Source: Spartobacteria bacterium UBA5019
Lineage (GTDB): Bacteria; Verrucomicrobiota; Verrucomicrobiia; Chthoniobacterales; Terrimicrobiaceae
Reading direction: 5' to 3'
Length of the DNA stretch: 14,608 nucleotides
Assembly: GCA_002396485.1 (NCBI GenBank)
Contig: DGXZ01000087.1
Location: 74,865-89,472 of the forward strand
The notes beneath the pieces are model-generated. The model was given only the letters and a program-made list of their open reading frames with translations, was not told the DNA's origin and did no database searches. Positions within the stretch are counted from its first letter, which is position 1, and every line of letters starts with the position of its first letter. Positions 7,148 to 14,438 of the stretch are shown here, one piece after another. A program made the position numbers and the translations under genes.

Positions 7148-8239
7148 ATGAATATCGAAGTCAAAATCCCGAGCGCCGGTGAATCCATCACATCCGGAGT
7201 TCTATCCATCTGGCATAAAAAAAACGGTGAGCGCGTAACGCGCGACGAACTCCTCTTTACCTTGGAGACGGACAAAGTTTCGCAGGAAGTGACTGCCGCA
7301 GATTCCGGAATCCTCCACACCAAGGTCGCTGAAGGCGAGGAAGTGAAGATAGGTCAAGTCGTGGCCGAGATCGAGCCAGTGGCTGCAGGCGCCCCCGTGG
7401 CGGCGGCTCCGGCTCCTATCGCAGAAAAGGCTCCTAACCCCGTAGCGGAGGCTCCCAAAGCAGCTGCTCCAGCAGCCATACCGGCACCTGCCACGAAGAC
7501 CCCTGCCACTCAGCCTCAAGCCACATCCGTGCTGGCGAATTCCCGAGCAACCCGCAAGAAACTGAGCCCGCTCCGCCGCAAGATTGCCACTCAGCTCGTT
7601 ATGGCACAGCAGACAGCTGCGATCCTGACGACCTTCAACGAATGCGACATGAGCGCCATCATGGCCCTCCGCAAGGAACTTCAAGAGGACTTCAGCAAAA
7701 AGCACGGCGTCAAACTCGGCTTCATGAGCTTTTTCATCAAAGCCGTCGTGGATGCCCTGCAAGCCATACCATCCATTAATTCCCGCATCGACGGCGATGA
7801 ACTCATCGCCAACAACGCCTACGATATCGGAGTCGCCGTGGGCACCGAACGCGGGCTCATTGTTCCCGTGCTCAAGGATTGCGAGACGCTATCGTTTGCT
7901 CAAATCGAAGCCAGCCTCGCCGGATTTGCCGTGAAGGCTCGCGAAGGCCGCATTTCCATGGAGGATCTCTCCGGCGGCGTCTTCACCATCAGCAACGGCG
8001 GCGTGTATGGCTCGCTCCTTAGCACACCCATTCTGAATCCTCCGCAATCCGGTATTCTCGGCATGCACAAAATCCAGGAACGCGCCGTTGTGGTCAATGG
8101 CCAGATCGTTGCCCGCCCCATGATGTATCTCGCTCTCAGCTACGACCACCGCGTAGTAGATGGCAAAGAGGCCGTGACATTCCTCGTGCGCGTCAAAGAC
8201 TGCCTTGAAAACCCAGCCCGTCTCCTCCTCGAAGCCTAA
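7148..8239 (+). CDS. sucB: Dihydrolipoyl succinyltransferase E2, lacking the E3-binding domain
   Basis: E2 core of the 2-oxoglutarate dehydrogenase complex; it moves the succinyl group from its lipoyl arm to CoA. At 363 residues it is about 40 shorter than the E. coli enzyme. The lipoyl domain (about 1-77) has the lipoylation motif ETDKVSQEV with K43. An Ala/Pro-rich linker (about 77-133) leads directly into the catalytic domain, beginning RKKLSPLRRKIA (137-148) and continuing TTFNECDMSA, KLGFMSFFIKAV, GTERGLIVPV, FTISNGGVYGS and the active-site YDHRVVDG (H334, D338). No peripheral subunit-binding domain (ARxxAxExGxDL...GTGxxGRI) is present between linker and core. Mammalian DLST, and chlamydial SucB as I remember it, share this layout. 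The TTFNE and NGGVYGSLLSTP motifs favour E2o over E2p. The sequence before ATG shows no Shine-Dalgarno. Confidence 0.96.
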   Translation: MNIEVKIPSAGESITSGVLSIWHKKNGERVTRDELLFTLETDKVSQEVTAADSGILHTKVAEGEEVKIGQVVAEIEPVAAGAPVAAAPAPIAEKAPNPVAEAPKAAAPAAIPAPATKTPATQPQATSVLANSRATRKKLSPLRRKIATQLVMAQQTAAILTTFNECDMSAIMALRKELQEDFSKKHGVKLGFMSFFIKAVVDALQAIPSINSRIDGDELIANNAYDIGVAVGTERGLIVPVLKDCETLSFAQIEASLAGFAVKAREGRISMEDLSGGVFTISNGGVYGSLLSTPILNPPQSGILGMHKIQERAVVVNGQIVARPMMYLALSYDHRVVDGKEAVTFLVRVKDCLENPARLLLEA

Positions 8240-8247
8240 CCCACACC

Positions 8248-8667
8248 ATGAAAATCACCCAAGAATTTCGCGAATTCATCTCCCGCGGAAATGTCATCGA
8301 CCTCGCAGTCGGTGTCATTATCGGAGCCGCCTTTGGAAAAATCGTCAACAGCCTGGTCTCCGACATTATCATGCCGCCAATCGGTGCCGTGCTGAAAGGC
8401 GTGAACTTCAGCAATCTCTTTGTGACGATTGATGGCAAAGCCTACGAGACGCTGGCGAAAGCAAAAGAAGCCGGAGCCCCCGTCATCACCTACGGCCTCT
8501 TCATCAACCAGGTTATCGAATTTTTCATCATAGCGGCGTGTGTTTTCGCTTTGGTGAAAATCGTCAACCAAATCAAACGCGCCCCGTCCCCTGCCCCTGC
8601 AGAAGCGCCCGCTCCCACACGCACCGAGGTGCTACTGGAGGAAATACGCGACGCTTTGAAAAAATAA
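8248..8667 (+). CDS. mscL: Large-conductance mechanosensitive channel MscL
   Basis: Homopentameric inner-membrane channel that opens under membrane tension and releases solutes during hypo-osmotic shock. The 139-residue product has the complete family architecture. It has an amphipathic N-terminal helix FREFISRGN, TM1 (about 14-44) with the Gly/Ala-rich gate DLAVGVIIGAAFGKIV, and the strongly conserved SDIIMPPIG. A periplasmic loop (about 50-82) leads to TM2 (YGLFINQVIEFFIIAACVFA). A basic, Pro/Ala-rich linker then leads to the C-terminal helix TEVLLEEIRDALKK. It begins 8 nt after the sucB stop, so it is very probably cotranscribed with sucA-sucB, an unexpected partner functionally. No Shine-Dalgarno sequence is visible before the ATG (the preceding bases are C/A-rich). 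Confidence 0.97.
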   Translation: MKITQEFREFISRGNVIDLAVGVIIGAAFGKIVNSLVSDIIMPPIGAVLKGVNFSNLFVTIDGKAYETLAKAKEAGAPVITYGLFINQVIEFFIIAACVFALVKIVNQIKRAPSPAPAEAPAPTRTEVLLEEIRDALKK

Positions 8668-8787
8668 TTTTTCCGACGCCTTAAACGCATCTGTTACCAC
8701 CATCAACTGGTGACATCTGCCCGCAGAATAGGTTGGGAAATCATCGCCTCATTTCAAACGTTGGGTGCTGTTTGGCTCATACTGTAG

Positions 8788-8806
8788 TGGCGGTATGAGA
8801 CCGCCA
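8788..8806. repeat. Perfect short inverted repeat TGGCGGT-N5-ACCGCCA
   Basis: Seven base pairs with loop ATGAG, located 120 nt past mscL. No T-run follows on either strand, so it is not a classic terminator. It could be part of a REP-like dispersed palindrome or a protein-binding site; only one copy is visible here. Confidence 0.35.
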
Positions 8807-8844
8807 ATGGAGAGCGATTCAGCGCTCATACAGGCGCCGGCACA

Positions 8845-8866
8845 AGTGAACGGTTCACTAATTTTT
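8845..8866 (+). terminator. Possible terminator for the sucA-sucB-mscL transcript
   Basis: AGTGAA (8845-8850) pairs with TTCACT (8854-8859) across a 3-nt loop, and AATTTTT follows. The shape is right for a plus-strand intrinsic terminator but the stem is short and AT-rich. It lies 177 nt after the mscL stop and 50 nt before the convergent tRNA-Ser end. Confidence 0.33.
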
Positions 8867-8915
8867 AAACCCCGATAGCCATTGGTATGTTTTGAGAATC
8901 CGCTGCGCGGATTGA

Positions 8916-9003
8916 TGGCGGAGGAGGTGGGATTCGAACCCACGGAACCTTGCGGCTCTCCGGTTTTCAAGACCGGCGCAATCGACCACTCTGCCACCCC
9001 TCC
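8916..9003 (-). tRNA. tRNA-Ser (anticodon UGA)
   Basis: On the minus strand 88 nt fold as a class II tRNA. Acceptor GGAGGGG (9003-8997) pairs with CTCCTCC, with one G-T wobble. The D arm has GGCAGAGTGGTC, and the anticodon stem CCGGT/ACCGG frames loop CTTGAAA with anticodon TGA. A long variable arm GAGCC-GCAA-GGTTC and T arm GTGGG-TTCGAAT-CCCAC follow. Discriminator G73 and the variable arm both fit serine. The CCA end is encoded (8916-8918). It reads UCN codons, chiefly UCA. Confidence 0.96.
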
Positions 9004-9342
9004 AAAAACAAAAAGATTCAATGGCTAAACATTTCAGATCATCAAACAGGCAATCCGCCTGTCGCTGATTTACTGCCAACCACGCGAATGTAAAACAATC
9101 CAAGATGCTAACGACTACGAATAACATAGTACATGCCACGAAAGCATGTTCGCAAGTTTTTCATGGTCACTATCAGCGAAATTCAAAATCCAAACTTCGG
9201 AAATCATGACCTGCAAGTAAATCGTGTAGGAGTCAAAAGCCATGGAAGCATGGGCGTCCCAACCATGTTGGTGCGCGTGTTGGTGCCGATTTTCGAAACG
9301 TACCATCCCGAGCCCGTGGGGGACATCCCACCAGACAGGCGT
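9004..9342. other. 339-nt spacer between lspA and tRNA-Ser; no gene seen
   Basis: No frame here looks coding. Visible structures are small inverted repeats: ACAGGC/GCCTGT (9046-9062), ACATGC/GCATGT (9131-9149) and GTGGG/CCCAC (9316-9331). The last lies 11 nt past the lspA stop and could weakly end the ileS-lspA transcript, but no T-run follows on that strand. AT content is higher than in the neighbouring genes, and the tRNA-Ser promoter should lie in the part nearest 9004, though I could not pick convincing -35 and -10 boxes. Confidence 0.5.
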
Positions 9343-9804
9343 TCAGGCTTTTTTTTCGCTGGCGAGAAAGCCGGATATCAAGAAGAGGGCGGCGGCGAGG
9401 CAGATGGCGGAATCGGCGACATTGAAGGCTGGCCAGTGACCATACCAAGGGAGGATGACATCGAGAAAATCGATAACATAACCGTGAAGGATGCGGTCGG
9501 TGAGGTTTCCAAGCACGCCGGAGACAAGCAGGGCCGCTCCGACGCGCGACGGGGCGTCTGCAAAGGCGCCTCTCCGCGCGAAGATGGCCACCAGCACGAG
9601 GGCCACAGAAGCAAGAACCATGAAAAACAGGTTATTGTTTTTCAGCATGCCGAAAGCGGCTCCAGTGTTGTGGACTTGGACGAGGTAGAAAAAACCAGGG
9701 ATCACCGGCACGAACACGTCTGTCGAAATGAAGCGCAGAACGAGCCATTTCGTGACCTGGTCAAGCAGGTAGAGGGGTAGCGTGATGAATGAGAGAAGCT
9801 TCAT
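9343..9804 (-). CDS. lspA: Lipoprotein signal peptidase (SPase II)
   Basis: Inner-membrane aspartyl protease that removes the signal peptide of diacylglyceryl-modified prolipoproteins. The 153-residue product is family length with four expected membrane spans (about 5-25, 55-76, 86-101, 131-149). Diagnostic motifs are VHNTGAAFG (44-52), GNLTDR (99-104) followed by the catalytic D112 in YVIDFLD, and FNVAD with the catalytic D131. The 19-residue spacing of the Asp pair fits the family. The start ATG overlaps the ileS stop by four nt (ATGA), so translation is probably coupled, the same gene order as in many bacteria. The C-terminus ends in Lys-Lys-Ala just before the stop. Confidence 0.96.
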   Translation of the reverse strand: MKLLSFITLPLYLLDQVTKWLVLRFISTDVFVPVIPGFFYLVQVHNTGAAFGMLKNNNLFFMVLASVALVLVAIFARRGAFADAPSRVGAALLVSGVLGNLTDRILHGYVIDFLDVILPWYGHWPAFNVADSAICLAAALFLISGFLASEKKA

Positions 9805-12524
9805 TCCAAGACAGCCAAGGCTTCCTCACAGCGGGCGCAAAGGGTCGGATGGTTTGCGCTGGAGCCGACCTCCGGACGGTGACGCCAGCAACGCTCGCAG
9901 CGGGCGTGAGGAGTTTTGGAAATTTCCACGGAGGCGGTGTCGGAGGAGACCACCTCGAGATCGCTGAGGATGAAGACTTCTTCCAATTCGACCTTGAGAG
10001 GTTCGAGCAGGTTTGCCTCGGAGGCGGTGACGGAGAGTTTCACCCGCGCTTCGAGCGCGCTGCCGATCTCGCCGGCTTTTTGAGGTTTTTCCACGGCTTG
10101 GGAAATGCGGCTGCGGATTTGCAGAAGTTGATCCATCGTTCCGACAGCATCGGGATTGGTCCAGCGGGCATCTGGTTTGGGGAAATCCTGGAGGTGGACG
10201 GATGTGCCGGGCTGGAAGTAACCCCAGGCCTCCTCGGCGGTGAAGGCGATGATCGGCGCGAGCAGGCGTGTGAGCGCATCCAGCACGCTGTGCATGGCGA
10301 ACTGCGTCGCACGGCGGCGTGATGAATCAACAGTATCGCAGTAGAGCCGGTCCTTGGTGATATCTACGTAAAGGCTGCTCAAATCGACGGCACAAAATTG
10401 ATTGATGGTGTGGTAAACGCGATGGAACTCGAGTTTTTCGTAGGCATCGAGGCATGTAGCCACGACCTCTTGGAGACGGGCGAGGATCCACCGATCGACG
10501 AAGGTGAGGGATTCCGGCGCGGGGGGATTTGCCGCGTCGTAGTCGTGGAGATTTGCCAGAAGGATGCGCAGGGTGTTGCGAACGCGTCGGTAGGAATCCG
10601 AGAGACGCGTGAAGATTTCTTCCGAGAAAGGAACATCGTCGGTGAAGTTCACACTACTGACCCACAAGCGCAGGAGGTCGGCTCCGTATTTGTTGACATA
10701 ATGGTCGGCGTCCGTGGGTTTCTGATATCCACCGGCGGCGGACTTCGAGATTTTCTTGCGGGTGTCGACATCCATCACGAATCCATGCGTGAGCACGGCG
10801 CGATAGGGGGCGCAGTCATTGAGGGCCACGGATGTCATGAGCGAACTCTGGAACCAGCCGCGGTGTTGATCGGTGGCCTCCAAGTAGAGATCGGCGGGAA
10901 AGCCGAGTTCGGGGCGCTGGCGCATGACGGTTTCGTGGCTGAGGCCGGAGTCCATCCACACATCGAGGGTGTCATTGCGGCGGGTCGTTCCTGCAGGCAG
11001 ACCGACAAGGGCGCACCATGCGGCGTCATCCATTTCGAACCAGGAATTCGTGCCTTTTTCGGAAAAAATATCTGCAACTTTGCGAATCACGGTGGGATCG
11101 AGAATCGGGGCGCCCTTGGCATCGTAGAAAACCGGTAATGGCACGCCCCATGTGCGTTGGCGGGAGATGCACCAGTCGGGGCGGGACTCCACGGTGCCGC
11201 GAATGCGGTTGCGACCCCAGTGCGGGAGCCATGTGGTGGCATCGACCTCTTCGAGGGCCTTGGCGCGGATGTTTTCGATGCGGATGAAGAACTGCTCGAC
11301 GGCGCGGAAGATGACAGGCGTCTTGGATCGCCAGCAGTGTGGGTAAGAATGCTGGTGGTCTCCCTGTCCGGCAAGGGCTCCTTTTTGTTTCAGAAGCTCG
11401 ATGATGCCGGCATTCGCCTCGAAGACATTTTTTCCGACGAATTCGGGCAAGCCGCACTCCTCGGTGTAGCGCCCGTAGTCATCGACGGGGGAGAGCAGCG
11501 AGAGTCCGCGCTCCATGCCAAGATGGTAGTCGTCCTCGCCATGGCCTGGCGCAATATGAACGCAGCCGGTGCCGGTATCCAAGGTCACAAAGGCTGCGGT
11601 ATGGATCGTGGCATTGCGCGGCAGAAAGGGATGCTGGGCCTCAAGACCCTCCAATTCCGAGCCGGCAATTGTTTTTTCAACGGAAATTTTTTCAGCTCCG
11701 GTGGACGCGCAGAACGAACCAAGAAGGGCCTCGGCAAGAACGATGGTTTTTTCAGCACCCTCAAGGCGCACGCGGGCAACGGCGTATTGGTGGCCGGCGT
11801 TGACGGCGATGGCGAGGTTTGCTGGAAGTGTCCACGGAGTGGTTGTCCAGATCACAACAGAGGCCTTGCCTGCGAGTTCTCCGCTCACGAGCGGGAAGAG
11901 AACATAAATGGCGGGGGAGGTTTTATCCTGATATTCGACTTCGGCTTCGGCGAGGGCCGTCTGAGCCCCGGTGCTCCAGAGAACGGGTTTCTTTTTGCGA
12001 TAGACGAGGCCTTTTTCAACAAAGCGGGCGAACGAGCGGATCATGCCGGCCTCGTAAGAGGGATCGAGTGTTAGGTAGGGATGTTCCCAGTCGCCAAGGA
12101 CGCCCAGTCGACGGAATTGGCGACGCTGGATGTCGATGAATTTGCGTGCATATTCTTCCGAGCGGCGGCGCACCTCGGCGGGAGTCAGGCCTGCGGAGGA
12201 TTTGACCACGCGGAACTCGATCGGAAGGCCGTGGCAATCCCAACCGGGAACGAACGGAGCCCGGAAGCCTGCCATGGTCTTGGATTTGACCACGAAGTCC
12301 TTGAGGATCTTGTTCAGCGCCGTTCCCATGTGGACATCACCATTCGCGAAAGGGGGTCCATCGTGCAGAAGGTAGAGAGGGGCATCCTTGCGGCGTTCTT
12401 GGATTTTTTCGTAAAGCCCCTCGCCTTCCCACTTGGAGAGTATTTCAGGTTCACGCTGGGCTAGGCCAGCCTTCATGGGAAAATCGGTTTTCGGAAGATT
12501 GATCGTATTTTTGTATCCGCTCAT
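9801..12524 (-). CDS. ileS: Isoleucyl-tRNA synthetase
   Basis: Class I synthetase charging tRNA-Ile, with an editing (CP1) domain. At 907 residues it is the usual bacterial length. The N-terminal part has LLHDGPPFANGDVHMGT; HMGT (65-68) stands where HIGH is expected, with Thr replacing the second His. GWDCHGLPIE follows. The editing domain contains WTTTPWTLPANLAIAV and GTGCVHIAPGHGEDDY. The catalytic lysine loop reads KISKS (591-595) in place of KMSKS. The anticodon-binding helix bundle follows. The C-terminus has a zinc-ribbon Cys pair set CERC (876-879) and CARC (896-899), typical of bacterial type IleRS rather than the mupirocin-resistant eukaryote-like class. It lies 62 nt after the thioesterase gene and overlaps lspA. 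No Shine-Dalgarno sequence is seen before ATG 12524. Confidence 0.97.
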   Translation of the reverse strand: MSGYKNTINLPKTDFPMKAGLAQREPEILSKWEGEGLYEKIQERRKDAPLYLLHDGPPFANGDVHMGTALNKILKDFVVKSKTMAGFRAPFVPGWDCHGLPIEFRVVKSSAGLTPAEVRRRSEEYARKFIDIQRRQFRRLGVLGDWEHPYLTLDPSYEAGMIRSFARFVEKGLVYRKKKPVLWSTGAQTALAEAEVEYQDKTSPAIYVLFPLVSGELAGKASVVIWTTTPWTLPANLAIAVNAGHQYAVARVRLEGAEKTIVLAEALLGSFCASTGAEKISVEKTIAGSELEGLEAQHPFLPRNATIHTAAFVTLDTGTGCVHIAPGHGEDDYHLGMERGLSLLSPVDDYGRYTEECGLPEFVGKNVFEANAGIIELLKQKGALAGQGDHQHSYPHCWRSKTPVIFRAVEQFFIRIENIRAKALEEVDATTWLPHWGRNRIRGTVESRPDWCISRQRTWGVPLPVFYDAKGAPILDPTVIRKVADIFSEKGTNSWFEMDDAAWCALVGLPAGTTRRNDTLDVWMDSGLSHETVMRQRPELGFPADLYLEATDQHRGWFQSSLMTSVALNDCAPYRAVLTHGFVMDVDTRKKISKSAAGGYQKPTDADHYVNKYGADLLRLWVSSVNFTDDVPFSEEIFTRLSDSYRRVRNTLRILLANLHDYDAANPPAPESLTFVDRWILARLQEVVATCLDAYEKLEFHRVYHTINQFCAVDLSSLYVDITKDRLYCDTVDSSRRRATQFAMHSVLDALTRLLAPIIAFTAEEAWGYFQPGTSVHLQDFPKPDARWTNPDAVGTMDQLLQIRSRISQAVEKPQKAGEIGSALEARVKLSVTASEANLLEPLKVELEEVFILSDLEVVSSDTASVEISKTPHARCERCWRHRPEVGSSANHPTLCARCEEALAVLE

Positions 12525-12586
12525 GAGAAGCGAAAACGATTATCAGCCGGAGATGAGCGGGTCAACGCCGCCCAGCGCACGGATAC

Positions 12587-13030
12587 CTATGCCTTTTTTG
12601 CCAAATCGCCGAAGGCCAGTGTGGCGGGAAATCCCTTGGGAAGACGAACAAGTTTCCCGGCGGGCATCTGAACGAGAGCCAAAGCTTGGCGGCATTTGAC
12701 GAGGAGAGCGGAATCCGATGGCCGGATGACTTCAAACTCCACCCAAAAACGGACACCACTCCACTCGACGACGCGACCCTCGACGCTGAGGACGTCACCG
12801 AGTTTTGCCGGGCGTTTGTAGTCGATCTCTGTGCGACTCACGACGGCATGGATGCCGGTGCGCTCGATCTCCGCAAAGTCCATGCCCATTTGGATCGCGA
12901 GCAGAGTTCGTGAGGTTTCTATGAAGCGAAGGTAAACAATATTATGCACGAGACCGCCAGCGTCGGTATCGAAATACATGACGCGCACTTCGGTGGAGAT
13001 ACGACAATTGTCAGGGATGGATTGCTCCAT
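12587..13030 (-). CDS. Acyl-CoA thioesterase, YbgC/4-hydroxybenzoyl-CoA thioesterase type
   Basis: Single hotdog-fold domain, 147 residues, expected to hydrolyse acyl-CoA thioesters in the cytoplasm as a homotetramer. The family signature is YFDTDAGGLVHNIVYLRF (19-36); D23 matches the catalytic Asp of YbgC. At the place of the YbgC Tyr-His pair this protein has His-Asn, a variant that also occurs in other hotdog enzymes. The second half has DYKRPAKLGDVLSVEGRVVE and the central strands RFWVEFEVIR. The frame stays open far upstream, but only because it runs through the preceding gene; the family N-terminus begins near ATG 13030, which I chose. It follows the unknown secreted-protein gene by 19 nt and precedes ileS by 62 nt. 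The substrate cannot be told from sequence. Confidence 0.92.
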   Translation of the reverse strand: MEQSIPDNCRISTEVRVMYFDTDAGGLVHNIVYLRFIETSRTLLAIQMGMDFAEIERTGIHAVVSRTEIDYKRPAKLGDVLSVEGRVVEWSGVRFWVEFEVIRPSDSALLVKCRQALALVQMPAGKLVRLPKGFPATLAFGDLAKKA

Positions 13031-13049
13031 GGAGACGAGAGAGGCCGGT

Positions 13050-14375
13050 TTATTTGATCTCCGAGATGCGTTTTTCGAGGTTCGCATCTGGCATGATGGC
13101 AAGGGCCTCTTGGAATTTGGCAACAGCCAGTTTTTTATCCGTTCCGGTGAGAAGGGTGTTCCCCTCGTCGACGAGGACGGAAAATTTCGCAATCTGGCCG
13201 TTTGCATAAGACTTGAGGATCTCCATGGCTTCGATTGATTTGGAACCAATTTGGCGCGCGGATGTGCCGAGAGCGGTGACTCCTTCGATGGCGGCATTGT
13301 AGTCCCGCTCACTGAGTCGGGCTTGGAGGGCAGGCAGTGCGTTCTTGAGAGCAACGCAGGCATCGAAGGCGGATGAAGGAAGCCAGATTCCCGCAGGAGG
13401 TGCTCCGGCATGGAACACGGCGATTTTTGAGGTCAAAGCGTCGATCTGGGTCGTGATATCAGCAGGAAAAACTGGCAGAATGCCTTTGGAGAGAGATTCC
13501 TCGTTCCAGAGACTCTCAAAGCCCTGCTTCAGAGCATCGATTTCCTTGGAGAGTTCTGCGGCGACAACCGCCTGGCGTAGCACGCTGACCGTGCGCGGAG
13601 TGGGGTCGGAGAGCGCCTTGAGTTTATCAAGCAGGAGGGCGGCGACATCAGGTGAGAGCGGCGACTCAAGTTTCACGAAAATCGCATCCTGTTCTTCGCG
13701 GGATACCAGCTTCGCGCACTCAATCTTCATAGCATCAAGGCGAGCCTTGAGTGCGGCATCGGATTCGGCAAATTCAGTCAGCCGGGAAAAATCCGCGTTG
13801 GAATTAAGGTCAAAGTCTTTCTTGATTTTCGCCTCGCTCATCGCGCGGCGGAGGCGGAATTCGATTTTGGTGATTTCCGATTGACGGTTTTTCTCGCGGG
13901 TCTCCCATTTATCGGTGCCTATCATGACCTCACCCCCATCGTATCGAGCGGCGACGGCCTGCAAAGGTTTGAGGTAGTCGGCAAGGGCAGTCGAAGCTGC
14001 AGGCACGGCGGCGATGGCTCCCCTGATTTCATCGATGCTTTTTTGGAGCTCCTTCCGCTGCGAGTCATCGATGAGCTCGGTAGGCGTTTTTGGCTTGAGA
14101 ATGAGCTTCACAACACGGGCGGAGGGAATCTGGGTATCTTTGCCACTGGGTAAGCGAAGAACGAAATACCCCGCGCCGGCTGATCCTCTTGCCGTCCGAT
14201 CCGTGAATGCGCTGAATTTCACAACTTCCGCTTCGGCTGGCTTCGACCAAGGCTGAGGCTTTACCAAAGCAATCCCGGGATTTGGAATGATCGTGTTTCC
14301 ATCCCGCTCCTGCGCATGGAGAGGAACAATCGACAGTAGGGCGCAAATTAAAACGAAACGTGAGTAAAGGGGCAT
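13050..14375 (-). CDS. Secreted or periplasmic protein of unknown function, mostly helical
   Basis: I do not recognise a named family. The 441-residue product begins with a plausible Sec signal peptide (hydrophobic 7-19) and a signal peptidase I site after Leu-His-Ala at 21. A short beta-rich, basic segment follows (about 45-95: EVVKFSAFTDRTARGS, GYFVLRLPSGKDTQIP, VVKLILKPKTP). Then come long charged helices, about 100-330, rich in Glu, Lys and Ala. The end (about 400-441) contains a TPR-like helix pair with KLAVAKFQEALAIMPDANLE. No catalytic motif or membrane anchor is visible. It sits between aroB and the thioesterase gene on the same strand (63 and 19 nt away), so it is likely cotranscribed. 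Codon use looks like the neighbours. It is probably real; the function is open. Confidence 0.85.
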   Translation of the reverse strand: MPLYSRFVLICALLSIVPLHAQERDGNTIIPNPGIALVKPQPWSKPAEAEVVKFSAFTDRTARGSAGAGYFVLRLPSGKDTQIPSARVVKLILKPKTPTELIDDSQRKELQKSIDEIRGAIAAVPAASTALADYLKPLQAVAARYDGGEVMIGTDKWETREKNRQSEITKIEFRLRRAMSEAKIKKDFDLNSNADFSRLTEFAESDAALKARLDAMKIECAKLVSREEQDAIFVKLESPLSPDVAALLLDKLKALSDPTPRTVSVLRQAVVAAELSKEIDALKQGFESLWNEESLSKGILPVFPADITTQIDALTSKIAVFHAGAPPAGIWLPSSAFDACVALKNALPALQARLSERDYNAAIEGVTALGTSARQIGSKSIEAMEILKSYANGQIAKFSVLVDEGNTLLTGTDKKLAVAKFQEALAIMPDANLEKRISEIK

Positions 14376-14418
14376 GAGATCAATGTGGCATTTTTATCCC
14401 GAGAACGGCAAGCCTTCT

Positions 14419-14438
14419 GGCGTTTTCAAAAAACGTCC
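14419..14438 (-). terminator. AT-rich stem-loop directly after aroB
   Basis: GGCGTTTT (14419-14426) pairs with AAAACG-T-CC (14430-14438) across a 3-nt loop, with one bulged base. It begins next to the aroB stop codon and has T-runs only inside the stem. It could be a weak or bidirectional terminator or just a spacer structure, so it does not settle whether aroB and the next gene share a transcript. Confidence 0.25.

Larger units (their letters stand above)
8668..8915. other. Intergenic spacer between mscL and tRNA-Ser
   Basis: 248 nt with no credible gene. It contains a perfect 7-bp inverted repeat TGGCGGT/ACCGCCA with a 5-nt loop (8788-8806) and a GC-rich patch CAGGCGCCGG (8831-8840). An AT-rich hairpin before a T-run (8845-8866) is listed separately. 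The tightly spaced palindromes resemble fragments of a dispersed repeat, which I cannot confirm from one window. Confidence 0.5.

Noticed and set aside
8749..9139. Two minus-strand frames across tRNA-Ser (peptides such as GGVAEWSIAPVLKTGE)
   Set aside because: Such peptides are a well-known artefact of translating a tRNA-Ser gene.
11157..12074. 305-codon plus-strand frame opposite ileS
   Set aside because: Antisense shadow of IleRS; the real protein on the minus strand has all synthetase motifs.
13031..13411. N-terminal extension of the thioesterase (127 extra codons)
   Set aside because: This part lies inside the preceding gene in another frame, is Ser/Pro-rich and is unlike any hotdog protein; the family N-terminus starts at 13030.
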